Below are positions 31,461 to 39,254 of a stretch of 54,372 nucleotides of DNA, one piece after another (positions within the stretch are counted from its first letter, which is position 1; every line of letters starts with the position of its first letter). A model generated the notes under the pieces. The model was given only the letters and a program-made list of their open reading frames with translations. It did no database searches and was not told where the DNA came from. The stretch lies in contig CALMVO010000129.1 in NCBI GenBank assembly GCA_937873205.1, forward strand, positions 1-54,372, in the 5' to 3' direction. The DNA is from an uncultured Acetobacteraceae bacterium. Its GTDB lineage: Bacteria > Pseudomonadota > Alphaproteobacteria > Acetobacterales > Acetobacteraceae. The translations under genes and the position numbers were made by a program.

Positions 31461-31989
31461 TTGGATCGAAACCGTCAAGCTCCATGCGGCGACGCAGGCA
31501 GGTGCTCTCGGGCAACCGCGTCATGCGCTTGTCAGCAGTGTGGATCCGACATCGCATTCTGTAAAGGTCTCGATCCAGCCCGAAGGGCTTGAGAGCGGAT
31601 GGATCCCGGATGCGGCCGTCTCGGCTGGAGGACTGCGAGTGGCCTGCCCGGCCGAGATCGGGACCCAAGTGCTGGTTGTGCCCGTCGAGGGGGATGCGGA
31701 GCATCCGGTTCTGGTGGCGCGACTCTTCGATGTCGCGACCGCCCCGCCAACGAGTCCCGCCACCGGGAAGCCGGTCCAGGCTGGCGAGATCGGGATTTTC
31801 CTAGAAGGCGGTTGTTACATGCATCTTGCCGGCAGCAGTGTCTTTCTGGGTGGCCAGATCGTCGTCGATGGCAGTATCCAAGTCTCTGGCGATGTCGTTG
31901 CTGCAGGGGTCAGTCTCACCGGACATGTTCATCGGGGGGTACAGCCCGGTAGTGGCATTTCAGGATCTCCGGTGCCGTCCAATGGCTGA
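31453..31989 (+). CDS. Baseplate spike protein, gpV/gp45 type, 178 aa
   Basis: Membrane-piercing spike. The N-terminal half is an OB-fold (ALVSSVDPTSHSVKVSIQPEG, IGTQVLVVPVEGDAEHPVL). A beta-helix of short repeats follows (LAGSSVFLGGQIVVDGSIQV, SGDVVAAGVSLTG). The tip ends GHVHRGVQPGSGISGSPV. His158 and His160 form the HxH motif that binds iron at the apex in P2 gpV and its relatives. The length is close to Mu gp45. Confidence 0.9.
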   Translation: MTNWIETVKLHAATQAGALGQPRHALVSSVDPTSHSVKVSIQPEGLESGWIPDAAVSAGGLRVACPAEIGTQVLVVPVEGDAEHPVLVARLFDVATAPPTSPATGKPVQAGEIGIFLEGGCYMHLAGSSVFLGGQIVVDGSIQVSGDVVAAGVSLTGHVHRGVQPGSGISGSPVPSNG

Positions 31990-32350
31990 TGTCGCGCATA
32001 TTATTGGCCAGGATCTCCAGCTGGGGCCGACCGGGGATCTCGCCGTGGTTGATGGAAGTGCCGAGACGCAGCAACGAGTCCTTCACAGGCTGCTGACAAG
32101 TGCCGGAACTTACATCTGGCAGCTTTCGTACGGTGCCGGGCTGCCGGCGCTGGTCGGGTCCGTCGCGTCGCTGCAGCAGATCGCCGCCATCATAAGGGCT
32201 CAGATGGCCTATGAGCCTGCGGTCGCGCTGTCACCGGAGCCGCAGGTCATGCTGACCGACGTCGCCCCGACCGAAGTGAACGCCACGATAACCTATACGG
32301 ATGCCGAGTCCGGTAGCATGCAGACCCTCACATTGCCGATCGGTGACTGA
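31982..32350 (+). CDS. Baseplate wedge protein, gp25/gpW (Mu gp46) type, 122 aa
   Basis: ATG 31982 overlaps the spike stop. Typical gp25-like elements: DLQLGPTGDLAVVDGSAETQQRV, HRLLTSAGTYIWQLSYGAGL, IRAQMAYEPAVAL and a final sheet NATITYTDAESGSMQTL. T4 gp25 relatives initiate sheath assembly at the baseplate. Stop and next start share one base. Confidence 0.87.
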   Translation: MADVAHIIGQDLQLGPTGDLAVVDGSAETQQRVLHRLLTSAGTYIWQLSYGAGLPALVGSVASLQQIAAIIRAQMAYEPAVALSPEPQVMLTDVAPTEVNATITYTDAESGSMQTLTLPIGD

Positions 32351-33456
32351 TGCAATTGTCCCTGCAGAACTTCTCGACATTGGTTAACGGGATGGCGGCG
32401 ACGGTGCAGGGCGCCTGCTCGAGCCTGATCGATCTCACGGTTGGCTCGGTGCTCCGCGCCATTCTGGAAGCCTCGGCATCCGTCGCGCTCTGGCTGCAAT
32501 ACCTGCTGTTGCAGGTGCTGACGATGACGCGTCTGGCGACCAGTGTCGGCGCCGACGCCGACAGTTGGGTTCAGGATTTCGGTATGATCCGATTGCCTGC
32601 GACGTTTGCCACCGGACAGGTCGTGATGTCGTCGTTCAACCCGAACTCTCAGGCGGCCACCATCGCAAATGGAGCAACTGTCCGGACCGGTGACGGATCG
32701 CAGAGCTTTGCCGTGATCGGCGGCCCCTACACGAGGCCCGTTGGGGTGCCGACGGTTACGGTCTCTGTACAGGCGGTCACCGGTGGCCCCGGGGGTAATG
32801 TCCAGGCTGGCGCGATATCGCTGCTCGGTGCAGCAATTTCCGGCATCGATACCGTCTCGAACTTGACCGCCCTGGGCGGCGGGACCGCGGCAGAGACCGA
32901 CACCGCACTCCGGCTGCGTTTTGTCACCTATATCAACACGCGATCCCAGGCGACCGAGCAGGCAATCGGCTACGCGATCTCCTCCGTGCAACAAGGATTG
33001 ACGTACAGCATTCAGGAGAACGTCGCGCCCGATGGCACGGCTGCTCCCGGTCACGTGAACATCATCGTGGACGATGGCAGCGGGGCGCCGCCGGCCTCAC
33101 TGCTCACGGCGGTCGCGGCTGCAATCGATCCGGTGCGACCAGTCGGCACGCTGATCACGGTGAACCCGCCCACGCTGCTGATCGCCGCCGTCAGTCTGAT
33201 CATCAGCGTCAGTGCCTCCGAGGCTGCCAGTGTCGCGCAGGCGGCCGTGCAGCTGGCGCTCGGCAACTACATCAACTCGCTCGGCGTCGGACAGGCACTC
33301 CGCTTCTCGCGGCTGGCTGGGCTCTGCTATGATGCGGACGACGCCGTGACCAATGTACAGGACGTCGCGCTCAATACCGGCACGGCGGATGTCGGTGGTC
33401 TTCCGGGTACCGTGGTCCGTGCCGGCGGCGTCGTTGTGCAGACGGTTGCCGCATGA
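32350..33456 (+). CDS. Baseplate J-like wedge protein (Mu gp47), 368 aa
   Basis: Family features: an N-terminal helix region with VLRAILEASASVALWLQYLL, LATSVGADADSWVQDFGM, and a beta-domain with FATGQVVMSSFNPNSQAATI. TVSVQAVTGGPGGNVQAGAI and GGTAAETDTALRLRFVTYIN are the classic J box. A C-terminal region reads HVNIIVDDGSGAPPASLL and TLITVNPPTLLIAAVSLIISV. The protein forms the baseplate periphery with the gp25-like wedge. It overlaps the next gene by 4 bases. Confidence 0.9.
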   Translation: MQLSLQNFSTLVNGMAATVQGACSSLIDLTVGSVLRAILEASASVALWLQYLLLQVLTMTRLATSVGADADSWVQDFGMIRLPATFATGQVVMSSFNPNSQAATIANGATVRTGDGSQSFAVIGGPYTRPVGVPTVTVSVQAVTGGPGGNVQAGAISLLGAAISGIDTVSNLTALGGGTAAETDTALRLRFVTYINTRSQATEQAIGYAISSVQQGLTYSIQENVAPDGTAAPGHVNIIVDDGSGAPPASLLTAVAAAIDPVRPVGTLITVNPPTLLIAAVSLIISVSASEAASVAQAAVQLALGNYINSLGVGQALRFSRLAGLCYDADDAVTNVQDVALNTGTADVGGLPGTVVRAGGVVVQTVAA

Positions 33457-34751
33457 GCGGCTCGTCGCCGGTCGAGGTTGGCAGCATCGCCGACATGGTG
33501 TCCCGGATGAGGGCCGTGATGCCAGCCTCCTGGTTTCCCCTGACGGCACCCAATGCCACGGCGAGCGCGACCCCGATATTCGACGGCCTGCTGAACGGCG
33601 TCGGCGAGGCCTGGTCGTTCTGTTACGGGCTAGCCGTCTTTGTTCGTCAGCAGACGAGGATCGCCACCGCGGCCGGAGGCTTCCTCGACATGATCTGCGC
33701 AGATCTGTTCGGGAACGTTATCAGACGCAATGCGACAGAGGCTGACGATGCGTTCCGAAGCCGGATCCAGGCCAACCTGTTGCTGCCGAGGGCGACACGT
33801 GGCGCATTGTCACAGACGATCTCGACCCTGCTCGGGGAAACGCCGCTGATCTTGGAGCCATCGAGAGCGCTTGACACCGGTGGCTATGGAGGAAGTTCGT
33901 CGCCGGAAGCCGGTGGTGGCGGGGGGTATGGCTCGCCAGGACTGGCGTTTGGATCGGATTCGATGCCGTTCCAATTTCTGGTGGCCGTCGTCGGCGGGAT
34001 GGGGCGAACGTCGAGGGAGTCGCAGGCGACCTACATCGACGCCAACGGCCTGATGCAGATCGCCTCGAGGCACGTGTTGAGGCCGATCTTCGCCAACGGC
34101 GCCGTCACCGGACATCTGATCGAATCAAGGGGCTTCAATCTCATCAAAGATAGCATAGGCTGGGCCGGCTGGAGCTTGCCGCCGTTGCAACAGCCGGCGA
34201 CTTGGTCGGTTGATGCTACAGGCGACGGCGCGCTTCTGGCGGCACAGCCCGTCCTGCAGATGACCATCACGGCAAATGGGAGTTTCATCGGCCCGACGGT
34301 GATGCTGCCCCTGGTGACCGGGCCGGTGACCGCGTCGCTCTGGGTCGAGGTCCCGGCTGGAACTCGGCTGCAGTCTCTCGACCTCGCCCTCGTAGATGAA
34401 ACGGGAACGTACCGAGTGGCAATCGACCTGACCATGATCGGCAGCTGGCAGCACGTATCGGTCAGTTCGCTCGTTCCGAGCGACTTCACGCGGTCGATGT
34501 CCATGCAGCTGGTCGGGATATCTTCCGCGGCAATGGCAGCACCCATTCTTACGCAGTGCTGGCAAATCGAGCCGGGTCTGACGGCGTCCAGCTACATTCC
34601 GAGCAACCGGCAGATCGGCATCCGTGAGGCGGATAGTCAGGTGGCGCTGCCGGTAGAGACAGGCATGCTGATCGATCAAGACGGCCTGAACGAAGCAATC
34701 CGCAGGGTCATCCCGGCAGGCAGTACGGCCTGGACAGCCCTCATCGACTGA
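33453..34751 (+). CDS. Baseplate / tail protein I-like (Mu gp48) with extended C-terminus, 432 aa
   Basis: Residues 1-130 match the I/gp48-type baseplate protein: IADMVSRMRAVMPASWFP, FDGLLNGVGEAWSFCYGL, TRIATAAGGFLDMICADLFG and ADDAFRSRIQANLLLPRAT. After a Gly-rich linker (YGGSSSPEAGGGGGYGSP) the rest is a beta-rich region with SASLWVEVPAG-like strands and AYIP-like SYIPSNRQIG. This looks like a carbohydrate-binding module (jelly-roll type), so this may be a fusion of a baseplate protein to a receptor-binding domain (inference). Confidence 0.75.
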   Translation: MSGSSPVEVGSIADMVSRMRAVMPASWFPLTAPNATASATPIFDGLLNGVGEAWSFCYGLAVFVRQQTRIATAAGGFLDMICADLFGNVIRRNATEADDAFRSRIQANLLLPRATRGALSQTISTLLGETPLILEPSRALDTGGYGGSSSPEAGGGGGYGSPGLAFGSDSMPFQFLVAVVGGMGRTSRESQATYIDANGLMQIASRHVLRPIFANGAVTGHLIESRGFNLIKDSIGWAGWSLPPLQQPATWSVDATGDGALLAAQPVLQMTITANGSFIGPTVMLPLVTGPVTASLWVEVPAGTRLQSLDLALVDETGTYRVAIDLTMIGSWQHVSVSSLVPSDFTRSMSMQLVGISSAAMAAPILTQCWQIEPGLTASSYIPSNRQIGIREADSQVALPVETGMLIDQDGLNEAIRRVIPAGSTAWTALID

Positions 34752-34805
34752 CCCGGACGATCGAGCCCCGTTTCCAGTCCCCCGGAACAGCTGGAGTCCA
34801 GAACC

Positions 34806-36089
34806 TTGGATCGTCAAATCGTCTACGTCGGCGCGGTGCCGCTCGATACCGATCAGCTGCTGCAGTCCCGCAACACAATGGTGGCCCTCGGCTACCTCGC
34901 GAAGATGACGATCGGCGACGACGCCATCTATGCCGACGGTCTCGGGTGTTCGCCGGGCTCGGGCCTGAGCGTCGTGATCGCTCCCGGCAGCATGAGCCTG
35001 CCGACGATCATCGATGGCAGCTCATACGGATCGCTGCCGCCGGACGGCGATCCGCTGGTCAAGCTCGGCATCAACACCGCGCCAACCACGCTGCCGCTTC
35101 CCGCTGGCGGTGAGAGCGTCATATCGGCGATCGTCGTGGAAGCACAGAGCGGCAGCTCCGCCATCTCCTATTATAATGCCGCAACTCCCAGCCAGACGTT
35201 GGTCGGTGAGCAGGGAAACGGGCAGGCGCAGGAAACCGTCGTGCAGCAGCGGATCGTGCTGGCGGCCACGTCGCTGTCGGCGGTGCCATCCGGTTATGTC
35301 CCGCTGTGGCAGGTCAACGTGCCGAGCGTGGCGACGCAGGTCACCTCCGGCATGATCACGGCGGCGCCTGGTGCGCCCTTCCTGCCGGTGAAGCTGCCCA
35401 AGGCGGCGCCGATCCTGTCGCCGAGCTTCATCGGCAACCCGATCGCTCCCACGCCTGCAGCGGGAGATGCCAGCGCGAGTCTGGCGACGACAAGTTTCGT
35501 TGCTGCCGCCAACATACGAAACCGCGCAGCCTGGGGGACCGGCGGCAGCTATAGCTGGACCTGTCCAGCCGGGGTGGCGACGATCCTGATCCGTGCCTGG
35601 GCCGCCGGCGGGAATGGTGGCGCCGCCGCGTCCGGCACCCCCGGCGGCGGCGGCGGCGGCGGCGGTTACGAGGAGGTGCTGATCGGCGTCGCGCCCGGCA
35701 CGAGCTACGCGATCCAGATCGGAAGCGCCTCGGATGGGACCAGCGCCACAAGCTTCAGTTCCATCGTGGTCATCGGCGGCGGCGGCAACGGTCGGGCGGG
35801 CAGCGGCAGTCAGCCAGGACTCGGCGGCACGCCGGGTTCGCCGATCATCAACAACCTGAGCTCGATCACGGATATCGGTGTCGGTGCCGGGCAGGCCGGT
35901 TTTCAGCTTGGCGGGACGAATGTCGGCGGGGCAGGGGGGCCCAGCTTCGGCGTCCAGGGCGGCCAGCCCTGCTTTGGGAGCACGGTCGGAGCGACCGGGC
36001 TTTGGCCGGGCGGCGGCGGGGGCGGCGGCGCGATGGGTCCCGGCGGTCCCGGTGCCGATGGTCTGATGATCATCGAGTGGACCGGCTGA
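34806..36089 (+). CDS. Tail fibre protein with glycine-rich tip, 427 aa
   Basis: TTG start at 34806 with GGAG about ten bases upstream gives MDRQIVYVGAVPLDTDQLLQ. The N-terminal about 200 residues resemble baseplate-attaching fibre sequences (QSRNTMVALGYLAKMTIGD, VQQRIVLAATSLSAVPSGYV). A short segment (FIGNPIAPTPAAGDASASLA, then TTSFVAAANI) is a common fibre link. The final 150 residues are extremely Gly-rich (GTPGGGGGGGGYEEVLIGV onward to GPGGPGADGLMII), the shape of polyglycine-sandwich tips that bind receptors. No separate tail-fibre assembly protein follows. Confidence 0.85.
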   Translation: MDRQIVYVGAVPLDTDQLLQSRNTMVALGYLAKMTIGDDAIYADGLGCSPGSGLSVVIAPGSMSLPTIIDGSSYGSLPPDGDPLVKLGINTAPTTLPLPAGGESVISAIVVEAQSGSSAISYYNAATPSQTLVGEQGNGQAQETVVQQRIVLAATSLSAVPSGYVPLWQVNVPSVATQVTSGMITAAPGAPFLPVKLPKAAPILSPSFIGNPIAPTPAAGDASASLATTSFVAAANIRNRAAWGTGGSYSWTCPAGVATILIRAWAAGGNGGAAASGTPGGGGGGGGYEEVLIGVAPGTSYAIQIGSASDGTSATSFSSIVVIGGGGNGRAGSGSQPGLGGTPGSPIINNLSSITDIGVGAGQAGFQLGGTNVGGAGGPSFGVQGGQPCFGSTVGATGLWPGGGGGGGAMGPGGPGADGLMIIEWTG

Positions 36090-36134
36090 TCGGGTCGGGA
36101 CCGCCGAGGGCCGCCTTTGGCTGACCGTTTGGCG

Positions 36135-36893
36135 TTAGGTGGCCAGGTAATCCCCGGCGAAACGATGGCCTGGCGATCCGTGAAAGTCTGATGAGCCGGA
36201 ATGCGTCAGGACGGCGCATGTGTCGAGCCAGACCTTGCCGCCGATCCGCCGCCAGCGCTTGCAGAAAGTGAAGTCCTCACTGATGTAAGTGCTGGTATCG
36301 GGATCAATCATGCAGTCGAAGAGTGCATGCGCCGCCGGAGCCGATTCATTGCCGGAGCGGTACGCGTCGATCTCGCGGTAAGCGGTCTCCGGGTAGGCGG
36401 CGATCAGGCTGGTGATTGTCTCGCGGGCGATCAGCATGAAGCCGGTGCCGGCAAACGATGCCGTGGCGAACTCGCCATGTCGGAGAAGCTGCTGCTCACT
36501 CTCGAGCTTTCCGACATAGTGCAATCCGGCCGTCTCCAGCGGCTCGCCGGCGCGTAGACGATCCTGGCAGGCCCGGTCCCAGTAGTGGGCCTTGAGCGGG
36601 TAGATGCCGGCAGCGACCGGCTTGGCGGCCCTTAACAGTCGAAAGACGTTCTCCGGCGAGAAGCTGATGTCGGCGTCGATGAAGAGGATGTGCGTGGCCA
36701 GCGGATGCGCCATGAAGTGGCTGACGAGCGTGTTGCGGCACCGGGTGATGAGTGCGTCCTGACCGAGCAGGGCCAGAGTGAGGTCGACCCCGGCGGCGGG
36801 TGCTGCGGCCATCAGGCCGCATACCGACTGCATGTATCCCTGCGTCACCAGGCCGCCGTAGCACGGGGTCGCCAGAAAAAGATGGGGCTGCAT
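36135..36893 (-). CDS. Glycosyltransferase-like protein (GT-A fold), 252 aa
   Basis: The start at 36893 (MQPHLFLATPCYGG) has GGGAG seven bases upstream; the longer frame from 36941 lacks one. The protein has ALITRCRNTLVSHFMAHP, a DxD-type motif in HILFIDADISFSPENVF, VAAGIYPLKAHYWDRAC, and YISEDFTFCKRWRRIGGKVWLD with an acidic catalytic-type residue. Small soluble glycosyltransferases of this type occur in phages and next to them. It sits 45 bases after the fibre gene, convergent, so it might modify the host surface (serotype conversion) or be a host gene. Confidence 0.68.
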   Translation of the reverse strand: MQPHLFLATPCYGGLVTQGYMQSVCGLMAAAPAAGVDLTLALLGQDALITRCRNTLVSHFMAHPLATHILFIDADISFSPENVFRLLRAAKPVAAGIYPLKAHYWDRACQDRLRAGEPLETAGLHYVGKLESEQQLLRHGEFATASFAGTGFMLIARETITSLIAAYPETAYREIDAYRSGNESAPAAHALFDCMIDPDTSTYISEDFTFCKRWRRIGGKVWLDTCAVLTHSGSSDFHGSPGHRFAGDYLAT

Positions 36894-36969
36894 CGACCTG
36901 CTCCCGGAACGGCCTGAGTATGGTGCCTGCTCGGTTGCCAATCAGTTAAGGGCGATGTCCCGCCTTCCA

Positions 36970-37764
36970 TCAGGAATGAATGCGGTCTCCCAACATGCGC
37001 GCTACTTCGGGCTCTATCGTCGCAGCGATCGCCGCCTGGGTCTGCGCCGTCGGGTGCAGGGGCGGGTCGGGCGGCGTCAGTCGGGGGTCGAGGAAGGCGT
37101 TGGGATCGACCCGATCATTCCGGATCATCAGGCGGCCGATATCCCGATAGGTGACGTAGGGCCGCCCGATCTCAATGCTTTGGTGAAGGTTCGCATTCAA
37201 GCGACCGGTGTTCTCGGTCACCCAGTGCGAGCGGATCGACGGCAGCACACCGAGCAACAAGATATGGGTCTGCGGCAGCTTCCGGTGGATCTCGTCAAGT
37301 ATCGCCTCGATGCCCACCTCGGTCTGGGCCGCATCGGTGTGGATATGGCCGAAATTGTTGGCGCCGATCAGCAGGATGAGGCCACGGGGCGACAGGCCGT
37401 CAAGTTCGCCATGGAGAAGCCGCCAGAGCACGTGGCAGGTGCTGTCGCCCTTGAAGCCGAGGTTGACGGCATGCCGGTCCCCGTAAAAGCGTTGCCAGAC
37501 CGGAGCGAACCGTGACCACGGCTGCGGGCCATCTCGCTCCCAGTCCTGGGTGATGGAATCACCGAGCCAGATCAGGTTGACCGGGTCGTGCCGGAGCTCG
37601 GCCTGTTTCTCCTCGAACCGGTGGCGCCACCACGGCTCGGCAAGGCGGGATATCGGGACCTCGGCAATGTTCGAGAGGCTAGCGCGGGACCTGGCTTGGG
37701 CCGCCATTGGCATCCAAATCCAGATCCAGGCCCAAAGCGGACGCGACAGGCGCCTGAAGATCAT
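36970..37764 (-). CDS. SGNH/GDSL-family hydrolase, secreted, 264 aa
   Basis: Esterase fold resembling platelet-activating-factor acetylhydrolase. A signal peptide or anchor is at the N-terminus (MIFRRLSRPLWAWIWIWMPM). Block I with the catalytic Ser is LIWLGDSITQDWERDG, block II NLGFKGDSTCHVLW carries the Gly, block III is LILLIGANNFGH with the Asn, and block V has the His in PLHPTAQTQ. It probably removes acyl groups from envelope glycans or lipids. Neighbours on both sides are envelope genes. Confidence 0.82.
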   Translation of the reverse strand: MIFRRLSRPLWAWIWIWMPMAAQARSRASLSNIAEVPISRLAEPWWRHRFEEKQAELRHDPVNLIWLGDSITQDWERDGPQPWSRFAPVWQRFYGDRHAVNLGFKGDSTCHVLWRLLHGELDGLSPRGLILLIGANNFGHIHTDAAQTEVGIEAILDEIHRKLPQTHILLLGVLPSIRSHWVTENTGRLNANLHQSIEIGRPYVTYRDIGRLMIRNDRVDPNAFLDPRLTPPDPPLHPTAQTQAAIAATIEPEVARMLGDRIHS

Positions 37765-37788
37765 ACGGTCATTCCGGAGACGAGCCGA

Positions 37789-38634
37789 TCAGAGGAAGCG
37801 AAGGACCGCAAAGCTGCCGAGACCGGCGACGATGCTGTAGAAGGCGAACGGGCTGAGCGCCCAATCTTCATGATCCCTGAAATATCGCATCAGGAACGCG
37901 GTGCTCAGCCATGCCGTGACGCCGGCGACCACGGCACCGAATAGGGCGGGTTCCAGGGTCAGCAGGCTGGCGTGAACATGGTGCAGCTTCAGGAACTGCG
38001 ATGCCGTGGCGGCCAGGATGACCGGCAGCGCGATCAGGAACGAGAAACGCGCCGCAGTCTGGTGGTTGATGCCACGGAGCAGGCCTCCGGTCATCGTCGT
38101 GCCTGCGCGCGAGATGCCCGGCAGGAAGGCGACGCACTGCCAGCAGCCGATGAACAGGGCATCGAGGACGGACAGGCTGGCGATCGGACGGTCCTGCTCC
38201 GCCGGCACGCCGGCCCGCAGACGGTCCGCACCGAGCAGGATGATGCCGTTGGCGACCAGGAACAGGGAAGCGGCTTCCGGCGCCGCGAAGAGCGTCCGCA
38301 ACCGGCTCTCCAGGACGTATCCGATGACGACGGCCGGGATCGTGGCGAGGACGATCAGGCCGAGGATGTGTCGGCTCTCATGCACGTGGCGTGGCTCGCC
38401 GGCGCCGACGGCGCCGCGGGCCAAGGCGGCCCAGTCACGCCAGAAGAACACCAGCAGGGCGCCCGCCGTGCCGACATGCATCATGACCAGGAACGGCAGG
38501 AAGATCAGGTCGCGCTCGTCCAGGTGCCAGTGCAGCAGGGCAGGGACGATCACGGCATGGCCGAGGCTGCTGACCGGGAACAGCTCCGTCACGCCCTGAA
38601 GGAGTGCGAGCAAGAGCGCCTGCAGAGTGGTCAT
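37789..38634 (-). CDS. uppP: Undecaprenyl-diphosphatase, 281 aa
   Basis: Integral membrane phosphatase that recycles the C55 lipid carrier used for peptidoglycan and other glycans (BacA family). Conserved motifs: LLQGVTELFPVSSLGHAV (E-rich box) and FLPGISRAGTTMTGGLLRG (P-loop-like PGxSRSxxT). About seven or eight hydrophobic spans are seen, including LIVLATIPAVVIGYVL and FSFLIALPVILAA. ATG at 38634 gives MTTLQALLLALLQG. Length is usual for the family. It faces away from the mlaD-like gene. Confidence 0.94.
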   Translation of the reverse strand: MTTLQALLLALLQGVTELFPVSSLGHAVIVPALLHWHLDERDLIFLPFLVMMHVGTAGALLVFFWRDWAALARGAVGAGEPRHVHESRHILGLIVLATIPAVVIGYVLESRLRTLFAAPEAASLFLVANGIILLGADRLRAGVPAEQDRPIASLSVLDALFIGCWQCVAFLPGISRAGTTMTGGLLRGINHQTAARFSFLIALPVILAATASQFLKLHHVHASLLTLEPALFGAVVAGVTAWLSTAFLMRYFRDHEDWALSPFAFYSIVAGLGSFAVLRFL

Positions 38635-38734
38635 CACGGGTTCCGGCCGGCCTGAGCGCGGTGGTGCCGCATAAATCGGCATGCGGCAAGGCTTGGCATT
38701 GACCGCGGACCGAAGGGCTGACTATGGCTCCGAC

Positions 38735-39250
38735 ATGGTGAACAGCCCGAGTGGAGACACGTCTAAACGCAATCCCGGTGGCTCCCGCCATGGGCCGGCC
38801 GCCATCACGGCGAGCACGCTGGTCCTGCTGATCGCCATCGGTTTCTACCTGTATGCCGCGACGTTGGGCGGCCGGACGGTCGGCGCCGATTACGGGCTGA
38901 AGGCGACCTTCCTGTCGTCGAGCGGGCTGCAGGTCGGCGCCGACGTCCTGCTGGCCGGCGTTCCCGTAGGGACGGTGACGTCGATCGCGCTCGACGACCG
39001 GACGATGCTGTCGGACGTCAGTTTCCGCATCGAGGAGCGGCTGCTGCTGCCGATCGACAGCGGGCTGTCGATCGGCAGCAGCACGCTGACGTCGGCCAAC
39101 GCGCTCATGATCAGTCCAGGCACGTCGCCGCAGATGCTAAATCCGGGTGCCACGCTGACCAACACCTGCGGGCTTACAAGCCTCGAGCAGGAGGTCAGCC
39201 AGTACATCTTCGGCTCCGGCGGCGCTCCATCGCCGTGCGGCGGCGGCTGA
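38735..39250 (+). CDS. MlaD-like protein with MCE domain, 171 aa
   Basis: Periplasmic phospholipid-transport subunit anchored in the inner membrane. The span is ITASTLVLLIAIGFYLYAAT. The MCE core follows: YGLKATFLSSSGLQVGADVL, LAGVPVGTVTSIALDDRTML and LPIDSGLSIGSSTLTSANAL, then ISPGTSPQMLNPGATL. It is a short version ending at GGAPSPCGGG. The other Mla genes (ATPase, permease) are not next to it, so it acts with partners encoded elsewhere. Confidence 0.85.
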   Translation: MVNSPSGDTSKRNPGGSRHGPAAITASTLVLLIAIGFYLYAATLGGRTVGADYGLKATFLSSSGLQVGADVLLAGVPVGTVTSIALDDRTMLSDVSFRIEERLLLPIDSGLSIGSSTLTSANALMISPGTSPQMLNPGATLTNTCGLTSLEQEVSQYIFGSGGAPSPCGGG

Positions 39251-39254
39251 AGGA

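Larger units (their letters stand above)
13209..36089 (+). mobile_element. Prophage-like block with complete head and Mu-like contractile tail modules
   Basis: From just after tRNA-Ser(GCT) to the tail-fibre gene the block holds packaging, head, connector and tail genes on one strand, with many ATGA overlaps. Base composition is lower in GC than either flank. Tail gene order matches phage Mu (sheath, tube, chaperone, tape measure, N, P, 45, 46, 47, 48, fibre), while the portal looks SPP1-like and the capsid is not Mu-like. No integrase, transposase, repressor, replication, holin or endolysin gene was recognised. The right boundary is uncertain: the glycosyltransferase at 36135 may be part of it. 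Confidence 0.85.
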
